9,044 bases of DNA, from assembly GCA_937983305.1 (NCBI GenBank), contig CALKAJ010000406.1:1-9044 (forward strand), given 5' to 3'. Numbering within the stretch: the first letter of the stretch is position 1; each line of letters opens with the position of its first letter. The notes beneath the pieces are model-generated. The model saw only the letters and a list, made by a program, of their open reading frames with translations, made no database searches and was not told the DNA's origin. This DNA is from an uncultured Ignavibacteriota bacterium (lineage in GTDB: Bacteria > Bacteroidota > Ignavibacteria > Tepidaquicellales > Tepidaquicellaceae). A program made the translations under genes and the position numbers. Positions 1 to 6,890 of the stretch are shown here, piece after piece.

Positions 1-1949
1 CCTTGTATCATTTCACCTGTTATAGCATCAACTTCTTTAATTACTTTTTTATATTTTGGTATTAGCAGTTCTTCTTTAATGTCGTTTTTAATAATCCCTG
101 AGACAGGAAACCATTCATCATTTGCTGAAGACTTGCTTAAATTTGCAATAATGTTGCTTATAACTTCTTTGTTAGTACAATAAAGAAACAATGATTCAAT
201 AGGAATATGATGATGTTGTAAGGTTATTTCTTTATACTGTTCAATTGAAATGTATTTATAAATTTTTTCAGTTTCAGGAATTAATGTCAATCGTTTTCTT
301 TCTCCCCTGATAGGTTCAATTCTAACTCCTCTTCCTGTTGCTTGTAAAACAAACTTTTGAGCATCCTCATCCACTCCAATATTAATAAAGTTAATCACAT
401 TTGGGCGATTGCTATCCCATCCTTCTGAAAATATCCTCGAACCAAGCAAAATATTTATCTCACTATCATTATCGTTTATCTCACTAAAATAACTTTCGGT
501 AAGTGGAGTATTATTAAATTCATATTCTGCAAGAACATTAGTACCCCATTCGACTGCATCTGAAGCCACTAAAAGACAAAAATGCTTATTTGATGTTTTT
601 AAACGAAATGCAATCTCTCGGTTGTTGCCTGATATTCTTGTGTATTCTATTTTTCCATTTGATTTAGCATCATTGAAAACATATTTTAGAATATCCTTTT
701 TTGAAATATTTTGTAATAATTGTAAAAATGAATTTTCAATGACCGCTGTATCAAATTGATATTTTCTATTTTGATTAAAGTCTCGTACTAAATCGTTTTT
801 TATTAAATCTAGTTCTTCTTGAGTATAATCACCAATAGCTATCTTTGCGAGTTCTTCAAAAAATATTTTTAATTCTGCATCTATAGTATGCACTCTGTTT
901 GCTATAGTAAGCATAAGAGGATTATGATACATCTCTGAATTTCTCTTTTTTACAAACTCAGCTTCTTTTTTAATTGCAGTATATGTTATCAGTGATTTCA
1001 GAACAATTTTTTGTTTTTCTTTTTTAGAAAAATCATTATCGTTGTTTTTATTAAAATTCCGAAACTCTTCGTTGCTTACTTTTATATGTTTCCCATATCC
1101 GCTTTCAATGAATCGTTTTAAATTGAAATTATAAACAGTTGTTACTATATCTATAGTATCAATAAAAGTTGCAGAAAAGTTGAACAAAAATCCATTCTTA
1201 CTTAACACTGTATAATATTGTTGACGTTTACTATCTTCAGAATCACCTTTATGAGCTTCATCAAGCAGAACATACCAGTTGCCGTTATTCAAAACCGTTT
1301 CATAACTTAGTAATTCTGTTTTATCTTCATCTCGTATGTTATCTGAACGATAATAATATACAGTAATATTATTAAGCCCATAAAATGATGCCTGATTATG
1401 AGGTGATTTATCAAAATCTCTCAAATCGCGTAATTCAATTTTAAGATTTCCATTGCCATTAAATATTTCGATATGCTCTTTAATTTGAATCAAGATTTCT
1501 TCTTTCGGAGCAAGAAGCATAATGTTTTTTTCGGGTATACAGCCTGCCTTTGCAAGATTAAAAAGTATTTCGATCATCTTAACCATCACCAGTGTTTTTC
1601 CACTTCCTGTTGCCATCCAGAAAGAAGCACGGTTGACAAAATATTTAAAAGGAATAATTCCGTTTTCAACATCGTAAAATTGACTTAAAAAAGGAAAATT
1701 AGAACTTTCTTGTATTACATTTAGATCTTCTAAAAATTCATTTAATCCATTTGCAGAGTAAAGTGTGTAAAAATTTTCTTTATCTTTGAAGTAGAGATAA
1801 AGGCAATTTATAAAGTTTTTAAGTGCGTTTTGCTGGTAATCAAATAATTTCCAGTTTGTACCAAATGTCTCCAAATCTTGCGATCTAAATGCTTGAGGCA
1901 AACCTGAAGGTGTATTTTTACAAAATTTTTCTAAAATAATTTTAACCAT
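1..1949 (-). CDS. res: Type III-like restriction subunit Res, SF2 helicase (partial, C-terminus off window)
   Basis: This frame is open from an ATG at 1949 to the left edge, giving 649 visible residues with no stop; the 3' end is outside the window. It is a DEAD/DEAH-type superfamily 2 ATPase. Visible motifs are a Q-motif-like LFDYQ (Q39), Walker A ATGSGKT (113-119), Walker B DEAH (230-233), motif III SAT (259-261), motif V with EGWD (509-512), and motif VI QATGRGVR (536-543, with R540 and R543). The order and the EGWD/QxxGRGxR signatures match the Res subunit of type III restriction enzymes, which uses ATP to move along DNA and cuts unmethylated DNA together with Mod. The PD-(D/E)XK nuclease expected at the C-terminus of that family is not visible, so cleavage is inferred. 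The start is fixed by an in-frame TAA 9 nt upstream of the ATG. The gene follows mod by 43 bp and is probably co-transcribed with it. It could instead serve a helicase-only defence system. Confidence 0.88.
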   Translation of the reverse strand, partial: MVKIILEKFCKNTPSGLPQAFRSQDLETFGTNWKLFDYQQNALKNFINCLYLYFKDKENFYTLYSANGLNEFLEDLNVIQESSNFPFLSQFYDVENGIIPFKYFVNRASFWMATGSGKTLVMVKMIEILFNLAKAGCIPEKNIMLLAPKEEILIQIKEHIEIFNGNGNLKIELRDLRDFDKSPHNQASFYGLNNITVYYYRSDNIRDEDKTELLSYETVLNNGNWYVLLDEAHKGDSEDSKRQQYYTVLSKNGFLFNFSATFIDTIDIVTTVYNFNLKRFIESGYGKHIKVSNEEFRNFNKNNDNDFSKKEKQKIVLKSLITYTAIKKEAEFVKKRNSEMYHNPLMLTIANRVHTIDAELKIFFEELAKIAIGDYTQEELDLIKNDLVRDFNQNRKYQFDTAVIENSFLQLLQNISKKDILKYVFNDAKSNGKIEYTRISGNNREIAFRLKTSNKHFCLLVASDAVEWGTNVLAEYEFNNTPLTESYFSEINDNDSEINILLGSRIFSEGWDSNRPNVINFINIGVDEDAQKFVLQATGRGVRIEPIRGERKRLTLIPETEKIYKYISIEQYKEITLQHHHIPIESLFLYCTNKEVISNIIANLSKSSANDEWFPVSGIIKNDIKEELLIPKYKKVIKEVDAITGEMIQ

Positions 1950-1992
1950 TTTTATTTAATGTTTTCATATATTAACGGCTGTTCTTTTGAGG

Positions 1993-4752
1993 TTATTTGC
2001 TTTTCCACCATATAAGCGGTTTGACCCATGGATATTTTTCATAAGTCATTTCACTGAAAATAATTTCTTCTTCCTTTCCATGATTATCATATACAGCACG
2101 ATCTTTAAATAGTCGTTTTATTTTCCATCCAGTAAGATTACTTAATGTTTCCGCGATGTCAATATCGTTATAAAGCCGTTCAAAATGTAGTTCACAATGT
2201 TCTTTTTCATAATTTATCTCAATTGTATCTAACATCTTTAAATCTTCACCAAAACTATAATTATCTAGTGATTTAACTTTTAGTTGATATTCACTTTTAG
2301 CTAAAGCATCTTCATATTGTTCCAGTTCATAATATTTAAATATTCCACCTCCACGCCAATTTGTATCAATTGATAATTTCGGTCTTCTGTCGCCAAAGAC
2401 AACTGTCTTCATTCTTGGAAGAGCAAGAGTATAGAAATAGTCACCTTGCTCACAACAAATCCATTTTCTACCCAGTTTATGTGCAGCAGCAGCAGTTGTA
2501 CCTGAACCAACATAATAATCAAGAATCACATCATTAATTTTTGAAGAAGATTCTATAATTCTTCTTAATAGATTTTCTGGTTTTTGTGTATTCCCCTCAC
2601 TCCAGTTTTCTCTTGTCATGTTTTGCGTATACATCATAGAATATACATCATTCCATACATCCCCAATTGCAATCTTTTCTGTGTCATTTTCAACAGTTGT
2701 TTTTTGGAATACATTTTCTTCATTTCGCTTTAATAAAAATAAATCATCATTTTCATCAGAGTAAATATCAAGCCATCCAAAATCATTATCGCTATTTTTA
2801 GGCATCCATAGTTTATTAAAGATGGGATTACCAAATGCGAAATAAAAGATAGTATCATGTTGTCGAATGAAATTAGCTGCTTTACTTTTAAAACCAGCTG
2901 GACTTGGACTGGTATTCCAAATTATTTCTCTTCTAATATCAAACCCTAACTGATTAAATAAAATCCTTGCTAAATAATTACAATTATGGTCAAGATGTAT
3001 ATAAAAGGATGCATCTTCTTTCATAAAATTCGATTGTAAATCTATTCTATTATTTAACATTGTCAGCCAAGTTGAATCTTTAAATTTGTCTTTATACGCG
3101 AAATCCTTATTTTCAGTGTTGAATGGAGGGTCTATATATATTAATGATATTGTTTGTGCAAACTTTTTTGAAAGAGAGGAAAGAAACTGATAATTATCAC
3201 TCTTTATTAAATATCCATCAGTAATCTCATCAATTGAATGACTCTTAGAGAGGTATTCAAATACCTTGTATTTAAGAGATTCTGAGATATTACCAGTATC
3301 TATATAAGCATGTTCTATTGAAATAGAATTTGCGAGTGTCGTTGATGAGTAAGAAGCAAAATAACCAGTGAGTATATTATCTCTATCTTTAATTTCTTTA
3401 TCATATACCCTTTCTGTTGTTTTAGATTTTAAATATTTTTTTAATCCCTCATCATTTTCAAATTGTTTTACAAATTTAATTTCAAAATTTCTGGTTTTAG
3501 TATTAAATTTTATTTCAGATGGATATACTTTTTGTAGAGGTTCTTTAACTATATCTTTGATAGTAAAAAATATATCATTTTGCAAAGAAATGTTCTTTGA
3601 AAATTCATCAATAAAATCTAAAAGTATCTCATTAAAATCTTCACTTTTTAACAAAGTTTTTAAAGTCTTCAATGATATCACATATTTAACATCGAAACAA
3701 AATTTTGGTTTTTCCCAAATTGCTTTCAATTCGTCTTCAAAGCGAGCAATATAGTCAATAACTGTATGCGCAACAATTTTTATGTTCTGCATTAATTTAA
3801 CGTCCTCAGCAGTAAAATCAGTTTGCAAATCGTTAAATATATAATTGTACAAATAGATATCAAATTGTTCTTTCAAAAAACTCTCTGCATCATTATGAAT
3901 AAAATAATCAACTTCCTTTTGCTTTTTATAAATCTGAAAAGCCTTGAGGATTGTTTCTTCGGTAATAATAATATTTTTTTCATGGCAATATAATAAAATG
4001 TAATCCATTTTACTTAATGAAAATTCCAATTCAACTGTCTTTACAATATCTTCAATATTATTCACGAAAATATTTTCTATAATCTGGGCAGAATTGAATA
4101 CTGAAAGATCTAACCCATTAGTATTTACTTTAATATTTGGATGTTTGATACCTTGTGGGAAATTATTCTTTAAATGTTTTTTAATTTCTGCAGCATCCTT
4201 CAACTTAAGGTATTCTTTCAATCGGTCATATTTTGACTGTCCTTTATATCTTACTTTGAACGTTAATTTCTTAGGTTCTGCTTTTATAAGATAAAACTCT
4301 AATATTTTCTTTTCGTTAGCTTTCTGGTGCTGGATATCAGAGGCATCAAAAAAAAATTTTATACTTTCTATATCAGTTTCAAGATTATCATATAAAGCCT
4401 CGGATTTTACATAATATAGTTTCTTTGTTTTCCAGAATAATGCAATATCATCTCGTTCTGAATAAACTCTTTCATATAAATTACGATGAAGTTGTGTTTT
4501 GGCAAAGAATACAGTTCCAGTTTCATTAAGGTAGCAATCAAAAAAAGTATAAAGCTTATCGAAAAGTTTTTCTCTAATAGAATTATCTGTACTAATTTCA
4601 TTAACTTTTTCTTTTAGATAAGGCTCAATTTGTGAGAAATACTGCTGTTTTATACTCATTAGATTTACAAAACCAGATTTACCCTTCACGGGTTCACCAA
4701 TAAAAACATCTTTAAGAGCTGAGTAGAAACGTTGTTCGTTTTTAAGGTTCAT
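1993..4752 (-). CDS. mod: Type III-like adenine-specific DNA methyltransferase Mod, 919 aa with long N-terminal extension
   Basis: The protein is a SAM-dependent N6-adenine DNA methyltransferase of the beta class. The catalytic motif IV is DPPF (541-544) within LIYIDPPFNT. It precedes the SAM-binding motif I, DYYVGSGTT (745-753), and a TQKPE box lies at 722-726; this IV-before-I order is typical of type III Mod. The roughly 180 residues between motif IV and TQKPE would include the target-recognition region. The C-terminal part contains a GGGIFKYYELEQYEDAL block that I recognise from large site-specific methyltransferases paired with Res helicases. About 540 residues precede the DPPF motif, far more than in EcoP15I-like Mod proteins. 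That part is rich in Lys, Glu and aromatics and has a VDYFIHNDAESFLKEQFD stretch that I also associate with this large family; its function is unknown to me. No Shine-Dalgarno sequence precedes the ATG. The frame is intact. A run of nine T lies within the coding strand (4348-4356). res follows 43 bp downstream. Confidence 0.9.
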   Translation of the reverse strand: MNLKNEQRFYSALKDVFIGEPVKGKSGFVNLMSIKQQYFSQIEPYLKEKVNEISTDNSIREKLFDKLYTFFDCYLNETGTVFFAKTQLHRNLYERVYSERDDIALFWKTKKLYYVKSEALYDNLETDIESIKFFFDASDIQHQKANEKKILEFYLIKAEPKKLTFKVRYKGQSKYDRLKEYLKLKDAAEIKKHLKNNFPQGIKHPNIKVNTNGLDLSVFNSAQIIENIFVNNIEDIVKTVELEFSLSKMDYILLYCHEKNIIITEETILKAFQIYKKQKEVDYFIHNDAESFLKEQFDIYLYNYIFNDLQTDFTAEDVKLMQNIKIVAHTVIDYIARFEDELKAIWEKPKFCFDVKYVISLKTLKTLLKSEDFNEILLDFIDEFSKNISLQNDIFFTIKDIVKEPLQKVYPSEIKFNTKTRNFEIKFVKQFENDEGLKKYLKSKTTERVYDKEIKDRDNILTGYFASYSSTTLANSISIEHAYIDTGNISESLKYKVFEYLSKSHSIDEITDGYLIKSDNYQFLSSLSKKFAQTISLIYIDPPFNTENKDFAYKDKFKDSTWLTMLNNRIDLQSNFMKEDASFYIHLDHNCNYLARILFNQLGFDIRREIIWNTSPSPAGFKSKAANFIRQHDTIFYFAFGNPIFNKLWMPKNSDNDFGWLDIYSDENDDLFLLKRNEENVFQKTTVENDTEKIAIGDVWNDVYSMMYTQNMTRENWSEGNTQKPENLLRRIIESSSKINDVILDYYVGSGTTAAAAHKLGRKWICCEQGDYFYTLALPRMKTVVFGDRRPKLSIDTNWRGGGIFKYYELEQYEDALAKSEYQLKVKSLDNYSFGEDLKMLDTIEINYEKEHCELHFERLYNDIDIAETLSNLTGWKIKRLFKDRAVYDNHGKEEEIIFSEMTYEKYPWVKPLIWWKSK
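4348..4356 (-). repeat. Homopolymer T9 tract in mod coding strand
   Basis: Nine consecutive A on the plus strand (T9 on the coding strand, preceded by AAAA) encode part of a KFFFDASD stretch near residue 135 of Mod. As read here, the frame is intact across the run. Homopolymers of this length can slip during replication and would then switch the methyltransferase off; whether this one does cannot be seen from a single sequence. Confidence 0.6.
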
Positions 4753-4874
4753 AATAATTGATAATAATAAAAATTTAAAATACTAAAATCTAGAAGGTGT
4801 AAAAAGTTAAAAATGTGTACAAAATCATAATAAATAAATAATAAATATTATAGAAAACATGCAATTTGAATTAT

Positions 4875-4895
4875 ATCGTAGCCAAATCGTAGCCA
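4875..4895. repeat. Two overlapping copies of ATCGTAGCCA, 11-bp spacing
   Basis: ATCGTAGCCA occurs at 4875-4884 and again at 4886-4895, exactly one helical turn apart, in the 193-bp gap between the mod start (4752) and the tRNA 3' end (4946). The surrounding DNA is very AT-rich, so the GC-containing repeat stands out. It lies just beyond the tRNA terminator and about 125 bp upstream of the mod start. It might bind a dimeric protein (a regulator of mod, or recombinase arm sites), or it might be a chance duplication. The rest of the gap holds only A/T-rich sequence, with no convincing promoter. Confidence 0.6.
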
Positions 4896-4904
4896 GATTT
4901 TCTG

Positions 4905-4934
4905 AAAAAAAGAAAGGGAGCTTATAACTCCCTT
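4905..4934 (-). terminator. Rho-independent terminator after tRNA-Thr
   Basis: On the minus strand, a perfect 7-bp stem AAGGGAG / CTCCCTT (4934-4928 with 4920-4914) and a 7-nt loop are followed by TCTTTTTTT (4913-4905). It begins 11 nt after the last base of the tRNA, so it should end the tRNA transcript and separate it from the mod-res unit downstream. Confidence 0.85.
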
Positions 4935-4945
4935 ATATTTCTATG

Positions 4946-5018
4946 AGCTAGCGGGGGGATTTGAACCCCCGACCTGTTGATTACGAATCAGCTGCTCTAC
5001 CAACTGAGCTACGCTAGC
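4946..5018 (-). tRNA. trnT: tRNA-Thr (anticodon CGU)
   Basis: The 73 nt fold into a complete cloverleaf. The acceptor stem GCTAGCG / CGCTAGC is perfect, the D arm is GCTC-AGTTGGTA-GAGC, the anticodon loop is TTCGTAA, the variable loop has 5 nt, and the T arm GGGGG-TTCAAAT-CCCCC is perfect. The anticodon CGU (plus-strand positions 4983-4985) reads ACG, so the tRNA carries threonine. The anticodon stem GCTGA / TCAAC has a C28-A42 mismatch (positions 4991 and 4977); a G at 42 would restore pairing. The discriminator is U73 and no CCA is encoded, so the tail would be added by the CCA-adding enzyme. The 5' end is 64 nt downstream of the stop of the four-helix-bundle gene. Because a tRNA-Thr(UGU) could normally also read ACG, mutation in this gene may be tolerated. 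Confidence 0.95.
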
Positions 5019-5030
5019 AATTCAAATAAG

Positions 5031-5054
5031 AATTATGAATTGAGAATTAATAAT
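5031..5054. repeat. Left arm of imperfect AT-rich inverted repeat flanking the four-helix-bundle gene
   Basis: These 24 bp match the reverse complement of 5486-5509 at 19 of 24 positions, including a run of ten identical bases AATTAATAAT-like at the inner side. Both arms are built from short AATTA/AATTR units, so simple sequence bias could explain part of the match. The arm lies between the tRNA 5' end and the end of the gene at 5083-5439, where the tRNA promoter would be expected. Confidence 0.45.
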
Positions 5055-5082
5055 AGTTTTTTTAACAAAAAATATAAACATT

Positions 5083-5439
5083 TTAAGAACGTTCTTTCGA
5101 TGTTATTATTATACTGCTTAAAATCTTTGATAATTCATCGCAATCATTAAAAATGGAATCAAACAACTTCTCTTCTATATAATTGCTTTCGTGTAATAAT
5201 CTTAACCAATATTTGGTCTCTCGGGTTTCTTTATAAGCAATGGAAATTATATTAATAAAGTCTTTTTTAGTTCTTCCGCCAAGTGCCTCTTCAATATTGG
5301 CACCGATGGATGTTCCTGATCTTAATATCTGTTTTGAAAGAACAAATTCCTTTTTCTTTTCGTTTAAATGCCTGTTCAAATTTACTATTCTGAGTGCAAA
5401 TTTAAAACTTTTTTCTGCTACTACATTTCCTTTTTTCAT
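5083..5439 (-). CDS. Four-helix-bundle protein, S23 / 23S rRNA intervening-sequence (IVP) family
   Basis: This 118-residue protein has the full usual length of the small four-helix-bundle family (TIGR02436-like). It carries the two hallmark blocks: SGTSIGANIEEA at 41-52, in the second helix, and KETRETKYWLRLL at 70-82, in the third. The basic, helical sequence has no signal peptide or membrane segment, so it should be cytosolic. Family members form homopentamers and include proteins encoded in 23S rRNA intervening sequences, as well as Avd, the accessory protein of diversity-generating retroelements. No reverse transcriptase or rRNA lies nearby, so this is a stand-alone copy whose function is not known. 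The ATG at 5439 is the natural start: the N-terminal helix follows directly, though no Shine-Dalgarno sequence is seen. It sits between ahcY (73-bp gap) and tRNA-Thr, and an imperfect inverted repeat brackets it, suggesting a small insertable cassette. Confidence 0.87.
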   Translation of the reverse strand: MKKGNVVAEKSFKFALRIVNLNRHLNEKKKEFVLSKQILRSGTSIGANIEEALGGRTKKDFINIISIAYKETRETKYWLRLLHESNYIEEKLFDSIFNDCDELSKILSSIIITSKERS

Positions 5440-5485
5440 CGAGTTCTAAGTTATTAACGATTATCAGGAAATAAAAATATTTTTA

Positions 5486-5509
5486 ATTATTAATTTCTAA
5501 TTTTTAATT
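5486..5509. repeat. Right arm of imperfect AT-rich inverted repeat flanking the four-helix-bundle gene
   Basis: This is the partner of 5031-5054 (19 of 24 positions complementary). It ends two bases before the ahcY stop codon at 5512-5514, and with the left arm it encloses the whole four-helix-bundle gene and little else. If it is the edge of an inserted cassette, the insertion lies immediately after ahcY without disturbing it. Confidence 0.45.
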
Positions 5510-5511
5510 GA

Positions 5512-6777
5512 TTATGTTCCTTCCGAAAAGTCATTATTATATCGAATCTGCTCTTTAGTAAGTTTGTCAATTTTATATCCGAGAGTTTGCAGTTTTAAGC
5601 CTGCGATTTCCTGGTCGAGCTCTTCGGGTAATACGTGTACGTCAACAGAATATTTTTTACCTTTTTTGTAAGCTTCGACGAGTTTGAGCTGTGCGTTGAA
5701 CTGATTAGCAAAACTCATATCCATAACTTCAGAAGGATGTCCTTCGGCAGCTGATAAATTTACGAGACGGCCCTTGGCAAGAAGATAAATTCTTTTACCG
5801 CTTTTAAGCGTATATTCTTCGCAGTTTGGTCTGATTTCTCTTTTGGATTTTGCAAGTTTTTCGAGGTCAGCGATATTTATTTCGCAGTCATAGTGACCAG
5901 TGTTACAAACAATTGCACCGTCTTTCATTGCAGCAAAGTGTCTTCCGACTATAACATCTTTTACACCTGTTGCAGTAACAAATATATCGCCGTACTTAGC
6001 GGCTTCATCCATTTTCATAACTTCATGTCCTTCAAGAGTTGCCTTGAGTGCGGCTGTAGGTTTGATTTCAGTAGCAATTGTATTTGCACCGAGACCGGCT
6101 GCTCTTTTAGCAACACCGCTTCCACAGTGACCATAACCTGCAACTACAAAATTTTTACCTGCAATAAGAACTGATGTAGCTCTGAGAATACCGTCAATTG
6201 TAGATTGTCCGGTTCCATAAACATTATCAAAGTCCCATTTAGTCTCTGAATCGTTTACTGCAAATACAGGATATTTGAGAGCACCTTGTTCTGCCATTTT
6301 ACGAAGGCGATGTACACCTGTAGTTGTTTCTTCGGTACCGCCAATTACATTTGGAATTAATTCTTTGTGTTTATTATGTACTGTGAAAATGAGGTCAGCA
6401 CCATCATCAAGAGTGAGTTGAGGTTTGAAATCGAGTGTTCTTTCAGTTGCCCAATAGAAGTCTTTTGTGTTCATACCGTGCCAGGCATAGATTGAGACGC
6501 CATCTTTTGCTAATGCGGCGGCGATATCATCCTGAGTTGAAAGCGGATTGCAACCACTCCAACTTAGTTCGGCACCGGCATCTACGAAAGTTCTTATGAG
6601 TACAGCGGTTTCTTTTGTAACGTGAAGACATCCGGCAATTTTGAAGCCTTTGAAAGGTTTGTTTTTTTTGTACTTAGCTCTTAAGGCGGCAAGTACGGGC
6701 ATACGAGCTTCAGCCCATTCAATTTTTTTCCTTCCCTGTTCAGCGAGTTTTAAATCTTTGACTTTGAATTTCGACAT
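5512..6777 (-). CDS. ahcY: Adenosylhomocysteinase (S-adenosylhomocysteine hydrolase), short form
   Basis: This cytosolic NAD-dependent enzyme converts S-adenosylhomocysteine reversibly to adenosine and homocysteine, removing the inhibitory product of SAM-dependent methyltransferases in the activated methyl cycle. By alignment in mind with the human enzyme, the catalytic and substrate residues are present: H52 in the CLHVTKETAVL block, D125 in LDDG, E149/E150 in EETTTGVH, K180, D184 and N185 in NDSETKWDFDN, H295 in NTGHYD and H347 in EGHPSEVM. The NAD-binding Rossmann loop is GYGHCGSG (G214, G216, G219). At 421 residues and ending in NNDFSEGT, it is the short type seen in archaea and Thermotoga, lacking the internal insert and the C-terminal Lys...Tyr tail of the long bacterial and eukaryotic forms. 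The residue matching human Cys195 is Thr189. The ATG at 6777 gives a family-like N-terminus (VKDLKLAEQGRKKIEWA). The 113-bp gap upstream is AT-rich and shows no SAM or SAH riboswitch. Confidence 0.97.
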   Translation of the reverse strand: MSKFKVKDLKLAEQGRKKIEWAEARMPVLAALRAKYKKNKPFKGFKIAGCLHVTKETAVLIRTFVDAGAELSWSGCNPLSTQDDIAAALAKDGVSIYAWHGMNTKDFYWATERTLDFKPQLTLDDGADLIFTVHNKHKELIPNVIGGTEETTTGVHRLRKMAEQGALKYPVFAVNDSETKWDFDNVYGTGQSTIDGILRATSVLIAGKNFVVAGYGHCGSGVAKRAAGLGANTIATEIKPTAALKATLEGHEVMKMDEAAKYGDIFVTATGVKDVIVGRHFAAMKDGAIVCNTGHYDCEINIADLEKLAKSKREIRPNCEEYTLKSGKRIYLLAKGRLVNLSAAEGHPSEVMDMSFANQFNAQLKLVEAYKKGKKYSVDVHVLPEELDQEIAGLKLQTLGYKIDKLTKEQIRYNNDFSEGT

Positions 6778-6890
6778 TAAGTTATTTTTTAAGTTGTTAT
6801 AAAAATTTGATAAAAATAATTATTATTTTATAAATACTAAAGGGAATAAGTAATAGAGAAAAGATGGATTGAATTATCGGAGTGCGGGTT

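Noticed and set aside
2481..2497. Four-fold GCA trinucleotide repeat in mod
   Set aside because: It encodes four alanines right after the SAM-binding motif, where small residues are normal, and length changes would stay in frame, so it is not an on/off switch.
3368..3754. 128-residue plus-strand open frame
   Set aside because: It is antisense to mod, and its Ser/Leu/Phe-rich translation is what the reverse of an AT-rich, Lys/Glu-rich gene gives.
4855..4926. Small plus-strand open frame over the ATCGTAGCCA repeat
   Set aside because: About 22 codons, no ribosome-binding site, and it runs through the terminator hairpin of the opposite strand.
5893..6174. Cys-rich plus-strand open frame opposite ahcY
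   Set aside because: Antisense shadow of a strongly conserved gene; the cysteines come from reversed Ala/Thr codons.
6778..6890. SAM or SAH riboswitch, or a clear promoter, ahead of ahcY
   Set aside because: The 113 bp are almost all A/T, with no GC-rich paired elements such as these riboswitches need; several TATAAA-like strings exist but none has a convincing partner box.
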